A stretch of DNA of 19,438 nucleotides from Streptosporangiaceae bacterium (lineage in GTDB: Bacteria; Actinomycetota; Actinomycetes; Streptosporangiales; Streptosporangiaceae): contig JASIBJ010000654.1 of NCBI GenBank assembly GCA_030045215.1, positions 1-19,438 of the forward strand, given 5' to 3'. The notes below the pieces were generated by a model that was given only the letters and a program-made list of their open reading frames with translations, was not told the DNA's origin and ran no database searches. Below, piece after piece: positions 13,833 to 19,438 of this stretch; within the stretch, counting starts at the first letter, position 1; each line of letters begins with the position of its first letter. The position numbers and the translations under genes are program-made.

Positions 13833-14579
13833 ATGGGCATCGATGTGCGCACGGCCGGCGGCGTGGCTGAGGTCGTCATCGACTTCCCCCCCGTCAATGC
13901 GCTCCCCGTGCAGGGGTGGTTTGACCTGGCCGATGCCGTGACCGGGACAGGACAGGACCCGCAGGTGCGGGCGGTCATCCTGGCCGCGGAGGGCCGCGGC
14001 TTCTGCGCGGGCGTGGACATCAAGGAGATGCAACGCACTCCCGGCTTCACCGCGCTGGTCGGGGCGAACCGCGGCTGCTTCGCGGCCTTCACGGCGGTGT
14101 ATGAGTGCGGGGTGCCGGTAATCGCCGCCGTGCAGGGATTTTGTCTCGGCGGCGGCGTCGGCCTCGCGGGCAGTGCCGACATCGTGATCGCGGCGCAGGA
14201 CGCGACGTTCGGGCTGCCAGAGGTCGACCGGGGCGCGCTCGGCGCGGCCACGCACCTGGCCAGGCTGGTGCCGCAGCAGCTCATGCGGGCCATGGTGTAT
14301 ACGTGCGACCCCGTTCCCGCTCGTGATCTTCTGAAGTACGGCACCGTGCTCGAGGTCGTGCCGAACGATGATCTGCGCGCTCGGGCTCACGGCCTCGCAG
14401 CGAGGATCGCCGCGAAGAATCCGGAGATCCTGCGGCTGGCGAAGCAGTCGCTCAACGGGATCGACCCGGTGGATATCAGGAAGTCCTACCGCTACGAGCA
14501 GGGATACACGTTCGAGCTCAACCTGACCGGCGTCTCCGATGAGGCCCGCCAGGCATTCCTGGACGGACCGCGGCAGTGA
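13833..14579 (+). CDS. echA20: EchA20-like crotonase, steroid ring-D hydrolase
   Basis: The product is 248 aa, about the length of EchA20 (Rv3550, about 247 aa). The crotonase oxyanion-hole segments are FCAGVDIKEMQRTPGF (57-72) and FCLGGGVGLAG (103-113). The EchA20-type features GANRGCFAAFTAVYECGVPV, FGLPEVDRGALGAATHLARL and the C-terminal YRYEQGYTFELNLTGVSDE are all present. Known role: EchA20 adds water and opens ring D of the bicyclic enone CoA thioester (HIEC-CoA) to give COCHEA-CoA, the substrate of IpdAB. This is the first gene of a tight four-gene operon; its stop overlaps the GTG of ipdA by four bases. Order and content match the mycobacterial echA20-ipdA-ipdB-ipdC block. Confidence 0.92.
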   Translation: MGIDVRTAGGVAEVVIDFPPVNALPVQGWFDLADAVTGTGQDPQVRAVILAAEGRGFCAGVDIKEMQRTPGFTALVGANRGCFAAFTAVYECGVPVIAAVQGFCLGGGVGLAGSADIVIAAQDATFGLPEVDRGALGAATHLARLVPQQLMRAMVYTCDPVPARDLLKYGTVLEVVPNDDLRARAHGLAARIAAKNPEILRLAKQSLNGIDPVDIRKSYRYEQGYTFELNLTGVSDEARQAFLDGPRQ

Positions 14580-15469
14580 CGATCGCGGTCATGACCCCAC
14601 ACGAGGTAGCCGGGGAGTTGCGGTCAGGAATGACCATCGGGATCGGCGGCTGGGGTTCGCGCCGCAAGCCGATGGCGCTGGTCCGGGCGATCGCCGCGTC
14701 GGCCGTCACCGACCTGACGCTCGTCAGCTACGGCGGGCCTGACGTGGGACTGCTGATCGCCGCGGGAAAGGTGCGCAGGCTGGTCACCGGGTTCGTCACG
14801 CTCGACTCGATCCCGCTGGAGCCGCACTTCCGGATGGCGCGCCAGACCGGCGCCATCGCGCTGACCGAGCTTGACGAGGGCATGCTGCACTGGGGGCTGC
14901 TCGCGGCCGCGCACCGGCTGCCGTTCCTGCCGATGCGGGCCGGCCTGGGCTCTGACGTCATGCGGGTGAACCCGCGGATCCGTACCGTCCGGTCGCCGTA
15001 CGCGGACGGGGAGGAGTTCGCGGCGGTCCCTGCGCTGCGGCTTGATGTCGCGCTCGTGCACATGAACCGGGCCGACCACCGCGGGAACGGCCAGTATCTC
15101 GGCCCCGATCCCTACTTCGACGACCTGTTCTGCCAGGCCGCCGGCCGGGCGTTCATGTCCTGCGAGCGGATCGTGCCGACCGCTGAACTGCTGTCCGGCG
15201 GGCCGGTGCAGAGCTTGCTGATCAACCGGTCGATGGTGCACGGTATCGCCGAGACGCCAAACGGCGCGCACTTCACCAGTTGCGTGCCCGACTACGGCCG
15301 GGACGAGGAATTTCAGGCGCTGTACGCGGGCGCGGCGGCCAGCCCCGAGAGGTGGCAGGAGTTCCGCGCGACATACCTGGCCGGGGATGAGGCCTGGTAC
15401 CAGCAGGCCGTCGCCGCCTTCCGTGAGGCCAGGCCCGAGGCGGTCGGCGTGACGGGCGGTCAGGCGTGA
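14576..15469 (+). CDS. ipdA: IpdA, alpha subunit of the COCHEA-CoA (steroid ring-C) hydrolase
   Basis: The product is 297 aa, close to Rv3551. It belongs to the class I CoA-transferase fold, seen in GMTIGIGGWGSRRKPMALVR near the N-terminus (a Gly-rich CoA-binding loop) and SYGGPDVGLL. The segment ELDEGMLHWGLLAAAHRLPF (98-117) holds Glu98 and Glu101. The reported catalytic glutamate of the rhodococcal enzyme is Glu105, and I expect it to correspond to a Glu in this segment. With IpdB it cleaves a carbon-carbon bond of ring C by retro-Claisen chemistry instead of transferring CoA. The gene begins at a GTG inside the overlap with echA20 and ends in a GTGA overlap with ipdB, so the two subunits are likely made in equal amounts. 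Confidence 0.92.
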   Translation: MTIAVMTPHEVAGELRSGMTIGIGGWGSRRKPMALVRAIAASAVTDLTLVSYGGPDVGLLIAAGKVRRLVTGFVTLDSIPLEPHFRMARQTGAIALTELDEGMLHWGLLAAAHRLPFLPMRAGLGSDVMRVNPRIRTVRSPYADGEEFAAVPALRLDVALVHMNRADHRGNGQYLGPDPYFDDLFCQAAGRAFMSCERIVPTAELLSGGPVQSLLINRSMVHGIAETPNGAHFTSCVPDYGRDEEFQALYAGAAASPERWQEFRATYLAGDEAWYQQAVAAFREARPEAVGVTGGQA

Positions 15470-16227
15470 CGGGCATATCGCCGACGCTGGCGGAGATCTG
15501 CGTGGTCGCGTGCGCGGAGGCGTGGCGCGGGGACGGCGCGAAGGTCGCGAGTCCGATGGGCATCATCCCCGCCCTCGGTGCCCGGCTCGCGCAGCTCACC
15601 TTCGAGCCGGACCTGCTGCTCACCGACGGCGAGGCCACGCTGCTGGCGCCCGCGGCGGATGGCGGCCGGATGGCCGAGGGCTGGCTGCCGTTTCGGCAAG
15701 TTTTCACCACACTGGCGGCCGGCCAGCGGCACATCATGATGGGCGCCTCGCAACTCGATCGGTTCGGGAACCAGAACATCTCCTGCATCGGTGACTGGGC
15801 CCGGCCGAAGGCTCAATTGATCGGCGTCCGCGGCGCGCCGGGTAATTCGGTCAATCACCCGGTCAGCTACTGGATCCCGCGCCACACCCGGCGAGTGTTC
15901 GTCGAGCAGGCCGACATGGTCTGCGGTGTCGGCTATGACCGGGTCGCGGGCCTCTCCGAGACGATCCGCGGCCAGCACGAGCTGCGGGTTGTGGTCACGA
16001 ACCTGGCAGTGCTGGACTTCGGTGGTCCTGACCACGCCATGCGGCTGCGGTCCGTGCACCCGGGCGTCACCGTGTCCGATGTGGCTGACGCGACCGGTTT
16101 CATACTGGCCGCGCCCCTGCAGGTGCCGCAGACGCGGCTGCCCACCCGGGATGAACTCGTCCTGATCCGCGAGCAGCTGGACCCGGACTCGCGACGCGAC
16201 CAGGAGCTAGCGGGGGACAGGGCGTGA
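15466..16227 (+). CDS. ipdB: IpdB, beta subunit of the COCHEA-CoA hydrolase
   Basis: The product is 253 aa, close to Rv3552 (about 250 aa). It has the beta-subunit CoA-transferase fold: SPMGIIPALGARLAQLTFEP, DGEATLL, and the signature HIMMGASQLDRFGNQNISCI (89-108). Later come GAPGNSVNHPVSYWIPRHT and VVTNLAVLDF. Genuine beta-type CoA transferases carry a catalytic Glu in an ExG motif near the N-terminus. I see no such motif in the expected place, consistent with a hydrolase in which the active acid comes from IpdA. It starts at a GTG inside the ipdA stop and ends in a GTGA overlap with ipdC. Confidence 0.92.
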   Translation: MTGISPTLAEICVVACAEAWRGDGAKVASPMGIIPALGARLAQLTFEPDLLLTDGEATLLAPAADGGRMAEGWLPFRQVFTTLAAGQRHIMMGASQLDRFGNQNISCIGDWARPKAQLIGVRGAPGNSVNHPVSYWIPRHTRRVFVEQADMVCGVGYDRVAGLSETIRGQHELRVVVTNLAVLDFGGPDHAMRLRSVHPGVTVSDVADATGFILAAPLQVPQTRLPTRDELVLIREQLDPDSRRDQELAGDRA

Positions 16228-17306
16228 GCGAGCCGCCGGCTCCGGCCGTGCCGTCGATCAGGACGCGGCTGACCGAGCTGACCGGCATCCGGTACCCGAT
16301 CGTGCAGACCGGCATGGGCTTCGTCGCCGGGGCCCGGCTGACCGCGGCCACATCCAGGGCTGGCGGGCTCGGCATCATCGGATCGGCGACCATGACCCTC
16401 GACGCGCTGAGGACAGCGGTCAGGGAGGTGCGGGAACGGACCGACGCCCCGTTCGGGGTGAACCTGCGCGCGGACGCGCCGGATGCCGCCGAGCGCGTCG
16501 AGCTGATGATCGCCGAGGGCGTCAGGGTGGCCTCGTTCGCGCTGGCCCCGAGGCGCGAGCAGATCGCGCGGCTGAAGGACGCGGGCCTGGTCGTGATCCC
16601 CTCGGTGGGAGCGCGGCGGCACGCCGAGAAGGTCGCCCAGTGGGGTGCCGACGCTGTCATCGTGCAGGGCGGTGAGGGCGGCGGTCACACCGGCCCGATC
16701 CCGACCAGCCTGCTCATTCCCCAGGTCGTGTCCTCGGTCGACATCCCGGTGGTGGCGGCCGGGGGATTCTTTGACGGCCGCGGCCTGGTGGCGGCGCTGG
16801 CCTACGGGGCCGAGGGCATCGCGATGGGCACCCGCTTCCTGCTGACCAGCGACAGCCCGGTGGCTGACGCGGTCAAGCAGGTGTACCTGGGCAAGACGCT
16901 GACCGACACGGTCGTGACGACCAGGGTGGACGGGGTGCCCCATCGGGTGCTGCGCACGCCGCTGATCGACGCTCTTGAGCGGTCAGGGCCGGTATCCGGC
17001 CTGGCGCGGGCCGTACGGAATGCGGCGGCGTTCCGCGGCCTCTCCGGGCTGACCTGGCGGCAGATGGTGCAGGAGGGCGCGGCCATGCGGCGCGGCAGCG
17101 AGCTGACCTGGAGCCAGGTCCTCATGGCGGCGAACACGCCCATGCTGCTCAGGACGGCCATGGTTGACGGCAATCCCGATCTCGGCGTGATGGCGGCCGG
17201 CCAGGTGGTCGGCGTGATCGATGACCTGCCGTCGTGCGCGGAGCTCGTCGACCGGGTGATGACGCAGGCCCACGAGTGCCTGTCCCGGCTCCGCGACTAC
17301 GCCTGA
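16224..17306 (+). CDS. ipdC: IpdC, FMN-dependent oxidoreductase (nitronate monooxygenase-like)
   Basis: The product is 360 aa, close to Rv3553 (about 355 aa). The NPD-type TIM barrel is clear: RYPIVQTGMGFVAG (23-36) at the first strand, then AGGLGIIG, FGVNLRA and VIPSVGARRHAEKVAQWGAD. The phosphate-binding loops are VQGGEGGGHTG (147-157) and VVAAGGFFDGRG (176-187), ending in MGTRFLLTSDS. Known role: IpdC is needed to set up the enone in ring C/D CoA-thioester catabolism before EchA20 acts. It is the last gene of the operon and overlaps ipdB by four bases. It converges on the DUF3048 gene with a 15-base gap that lacks a strong hairpin. General family members oxidise nitroalkanes, but the operon context argues for the steroid role. 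Confidence 0.9.
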   Translation: MSEPPAPAVPSIRTRLTELTGIRYPIVQTGMGFVAGARLTAATSRAGGLGIIGSATMTLDALRTAVREVRERTDAPFGVNLRADAPDAAERVELMIAEGVRVASFALAPRREQIARLKDAGLVVIPSVGARRHAEKVAQWGADAVIVQGGEGGGHTGPIPTSLLIPQVVSSVDIPVVAAGGFFDGRGLVAALAYGAEGIAMGTRFLLTSDSPVADAVKQVYLGKTLTDTVVTTRVDGVPHRVLRTPLIDALERSGPVSGLARAVRNAAAFRGLSGLTWRQMVQEGAAMRRGSELTWSQVLMAANTPMLLRTAMVDGNPDLGVMAAGQVVGVIDDLPSCAELVDRVMTQAHECLSRLRDYA

Positions 17307-17321
17307 ACGAGCGGGGAGCCG

Positions 17322-18371
17322 CTACTGCGACTCGTTGTACCAGCTCGCCAGGTTCTTGCCGACCAGCACAATCCAGACCTGGCCGCGGGCGAAGTTCATT
17401 GGCTGGCCGTTGAGGGTCGTGAACGTCGTCCCGACGTTCCAGTTCGGACGCGACCAGCGGGCCATGTAGGCCCGGCCGTCCCGCAGCACGAGCGCGTTCC
17501 CGCTGCCCACGGTCTGCGCGTACGGCGGGCGGCGGCCTTCCTCTTTGAACCACGACGTGCTCACGGTGGTGTACTGAATCACCACCGTCGAGGGCGCGAG
17601 CTGGCGTCCCTCGGTCGTTTCTCCGCGCGCGCCGTCTATCCAGACGAGCCAGTCCCGCTTCGGCTGGTACCAGACGAAGCTGAAGGAGGCGGCCGGGTAA
17701 GAGACGCTCTCCGACGCGATCCGGCGCCCGCCGCTTGGGGCCGAGCCGAACGTAAAGCCGATGTTGTGCGCCTTGCTCGCACCCTTGGCCTCGCTCAGCA
17801 GCGTCCTGGTGTAGGCGTACAGGTTGTACGGCGCGATCCGGCTCGAGCTGCGGAAATACCCGGCCGGCCGGACGCCCACGTACAGGTTGATGATCCTGGC
17901 CCGCTCCACGACTGGCAGCAGCTGCGGCTGCGCGCCGGAGAACGCGAACGCGGGCCGGCCGAACTGGCGCAGCAGTTCGATGTCGTCCTGCCGCGAACTG
18001 CGGACGGGGCCGATTACGGGCGGGAAGTGGGAGGAGAAGATGGCCAGGAACCGGCTAAGGCCGCCCTCGACCGGGAGCACGTAGATGATGTCGGCGTCGG
18101 TCAGCCCCGTCTGCGGGCGCGCGTACACGATGTTGTCGATCTTCACGGCGAGGACCGGCCCGAGCGACTTCACCGGCTCCCCGGTGAACGGCGACAGCAG
18201 CGGGCCCCGGACGCGGGCCACCGGGGTGGCGGCCGGCCGGGCGACGTGCTTGCGAGCGGCCGTGGGAGTGGTTGCCAGCGCCAGCGCGGCCAGGACGGCG
18301 ACCGCGGTCACCGCCACCACCGCCGCGGCGGCCCCGATGGCCGTCCGTCTCTCCGTCCACTTCAGGCCCAT
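17322..18371 (-). CDS. DUF3048-domain secreted or membrane-anchored protein (YerB-like)
   Basis: The product is 349 aa. A short basic start is followed by one hydrophobic helix rich in Ala and Val (GAAAAVVAVTAVAVLAALAL), a signal peptide or anchor without a lipobox Cys. The outer domain starts with PLLSPFTGEPV, then VLAVKIDNIVYARPQTGL, the DADIIYVLPVEGGLSRFLAIF block and IGPVRSSRQDDIELLRQF. These are the hallmarks of DUF3048 (YerB of Bacillus). The molecular function of the family is not settled; a link to the cell envelope is usually assumed. ATG codons at 18383 and 18371 are in frame. GGAG six bases before 18371 favours the latter, but 18383 remains possible. It converges on ipdC and is not part of that operon. 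Confidence 0.85.
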   Translation of the reverse strand: MGLKWTERRTAIGAAAAVVAVTAVAVLAALALATTPTAARKHVARPAATPVARVRGPLLSPFTGEPVKSLGPVLAVKIDNIVYARPQTGLTDADIIYVLPVEGGLSRFLAIFSSHFPPVIGPVRSSRQDDIELLRQFGRPAFAFSGAQPQLLPVVERARIINLYVGVRPAGYFRSSSRIAPYNLYAYTRTLLSEAKGASKAHNIGFTFGSAPSGGRRIASESVSYPAASFSFVWYQPKRDWLVWIDGARGETTEGRQLAPSTVVIQYTTVSTSWFKEEGRRPPYAQTVGSGNALVLRDGRAYMARWSRPNWNVGTTFTTLNGQPMNFARGQVWIVLVGKNLASWYNESQ

Positions 18372-18383
18372 TGCAGACTCCAT

Positions 18384-18580
18384 CCCGTTCCGTCAGGTCG
18401 CCGAACCGGACTGGCGGACCCGGACATCCGGGACAGTCGCGACATCAGCTACCCCCGATGCTGCCATCCACGCTGACCGGCGGGGCGCGGTTCGCCGCAC
18501 AAACGCAGTGCCCCGGCAGAACCGCCGACGGCCCGGCGGCGTCCGCCTGCCGCAGCGCCCGCCTGCCACAGCGCCCGCCC
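18384..18580. other. Intergenic gap between DUF3048 gene and the secreted GH-like gene
   Basis: Both flanking genes are on the minus strand. The region should hold the promoter of the DUF3048 gene and the end of the GH-like transcript. I see a tandem repeat at 18543-18577 but no clear -35/-10 pair. Confidence 0.4.
18543..18577. repeat. 16-bp tandem repeat (two units plus a stub)
   Basis: CCGCCTGCCGCAGCGC (18543-18558) is followed directly by CCGCCTGCCACAGCGC (18559-18574), one mismatch, and the first bases of a third unit (CCG). It lies four bases downstream of the stop of the minus-strand GH-like gene. It may be simple slippage; no role is visible. Confidence 0.6.
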
Positions 18581-19438
18581 CTACGGCGTCCGGGCGGTGT
18601 CGATCTGGTCGAGGTCTCCGTAGCCGTTGTACGTACCGCCGCCGCCAGTCCACTGCCACATCAGCGCGTACTTGCTGGTGTCGGTCATCCCGCCGAAGAA
18701 CTGCGCGCAGATCGCCCCGTGGGTCCCCGACAGGCAGAAGCCGTAGGGAGGGTGGCTGAGGCTGCTCGTGTCGGCGTTGTAGGTCCACTCGTAGGTGTTG
18801 CTGAGGCCGCCGTACTGACCGAAGATCGAGGGCCAGATGCTCGGCGCCGAGTAGACACCTGCCTTGTAGGACGAATGGGCGGTCAGGTAGTCGGCGAAGC
18901 CGTTGAACTCGGCCCGGTCGACCTGCGGATTGATGCCGTTGGTCTTCACCACGCCGCTGCACGGCGAGGTGTAGACCGCGTTCCAGCCGTTGTCCTGAGC
19001 CGGCGTGTAATTGGGGGCATTCCCCGGCAGTTCCACGTCCATGAACACGACCGGGTAGTTCACGTGCGGGCTCAGCTTGCTCAGGTCGGCCAGCGCGGCC
19101 TTGGCCTGATCGGCGCCCCAGGCCGACGCCTCGGCGTCGTGGCCGTTGAAATGCGGGTCGACGCCTGGCCCGCCCATGAACCAGTAAGCGCCGACCCCGA
19201 TGCCCGTGTGGTAGGTGGTGAAGTTCGTGCGGGCGGCGCTGGCGTCGGACTTGGACCAGACGACCACGCCGTGACAGCCCTGCCAGTTGGCCCAGTTCCC
19301 GATCATGCCGATGTAGCCCCCGTAGCTGCCGCCGATCGCGGGCATCTTGTACGGGGCCGGGCCGGGGATCGCGATGTAGTTGCTGTCCGTGCCGCCCACG
19401 AACCCGGCCGGCGTGTCGGCCGCGGGGCGGGTCGCGGC
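18581..19438 (-). CDS. Secreted glycoside-hydrolase-like (possibly DUF1906-type) protein, N-terminus outside window
   Basis: The frame is open to the window edge and ends with TAG at 18581-18583, giving at least 285 residues. The edge sequence AATRPAADTPAGFVGGTDSN looks like the linker behind an export signal that would lie beyond the window. The rest has a Gly/Tyr/Trp-rich start (YGGYIGMIGNWANW) and GVGAYWFMGGPGVDPHFNGHD. Acidic residues follow in VVFMDVELPGN, in the place where GH25-like TIM barrels carry their catalytic Asp/Glu. Later parts are Cys-containing (SPCSG, FCLSG, ICAQF), as expected for an exported protein. The C-terminus ALMWQWTGGGGTYNGYGDLD is typical of a last barrel strand with a D near the end. 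The family is not certain: DUF1906-type or another GH25-like wall-acting group. The substrate is unknown. Confidence 0.6.
   Translation of the reverse strand, partial: AATRPAADTPAGFVGGTDSNYIAIPGPAPYKMPAIGGSYGGYIGMIGNWANWQGCHGVVVWSKSDASAARTNFTTYHTGIGVGAYWFMGGPGVDPHFNGHDAEASAWGADQAKAALADLSKLSPHVNYPVVFMDVELPGNAPNYTPAQDNGWNAVYTSPCSGVVKTNGINPQVDRAEFNGFADYLTAHSSYKAGVYSAPSIWPSIFGQYGGLSNTYEWTYNADTSSLSHPPYGFCLSGTHGAICAQFFGGMTDTSKYALMWQWTGGGGTYNGYGDLDQIDTARTP

Noticed and set aside
18543..18577. CRISPR or IS-end interpretation of the 16-bp tandem repeat
   Set aside because: There are only two units with no spacers, no inverted partner and no transposase nearby.
1..19438. tRNA, rRNA, transposase, integrase or phage genes
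   Set aside because: I looked for conserved stems, tRNA arms and mobile-element protein motifs and saw none. A tRNA or Rfam scan could still detect small RNAs that I cannot.

Overview
The window is high-GC DNA from an actinomycete. The evidence is strong GC bias at codon position 3, GTG and TTG starts, GTGA stop/start overlaps, a large SARP/AfsR-type regulator, two ECF sigma factors and recognisable relatives of mycobacterial and rhodococcal steroid catabolism proteins. The sequence alone does not fix the genus. The cluster is broken up and lies beside a SARP regulator, which suggests an actinomycete outside the classical Mycobacterium/Rhodococcus layout.

Layout. 3-239: tail of an MFS permease. 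396-1199: DUF4118 membrane protein. 1271-1936: KstR2-like TetR repressor with its own palindromic operator. 1968-2447 (minus): flavin-split-barrel (PNPOx-like) protein. 2600-4326: two SDR dehydrogenases in tandem. 4361-4475: two strong hairpins between converging genes. 4504-5969 (minus): ECF sigma factor with an overlapping membrane, anti-sigma-like gene. 6182-7147: divergent SnoaL-tailed (SigG-like) ECF sigma factor. 7471-10518 (minus): 1015-aa SARP-NB-ARC-TPR regulator. 10640-12148 (minus): aldehyde dehydrogenase. 12175-12984 (minus): IpdF-like SDR. 13152-13754: small two-TM protein. 13833-17306: four-gene operon echA20-ipdA-ipdB-ipdC. 17322-18371 (minus): DUF3048 lipoprotein/secreted protein. 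18581-19438 (minus, cut by the window end): secreted glycoside-hydrolase-like protein.

How the genes work together. The core is the lower pathway for the steroid C and D rings (HIP-CoA branch). IpdF, IpdC, EchA20 and IpdAB act in turn on the bicyclic CoA thioester left after A/B ring removal, and a KstR2-type repressor that senses such thioesters is encoded in the same window. A KstR2-like palindrome (CAAG-2-CTTG) sits on the repressor's own promoter. A near match sits between the PNPOx-like gene and the SDR pair, which ties those genes to the regulon. A different palindrome matching the KstR motif (TnnAACnnGTTnnA) sits between ipdF and the aldehyde dehydrogenase, so both steroid regulons may meet here. 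The sigma factors, SARP regulator and cell-envelope genes interrupt the catabolic genes and have no obvious catabolic role.

I saw no rRNA, tRNA, CRISPR array, transposase or phage gene.
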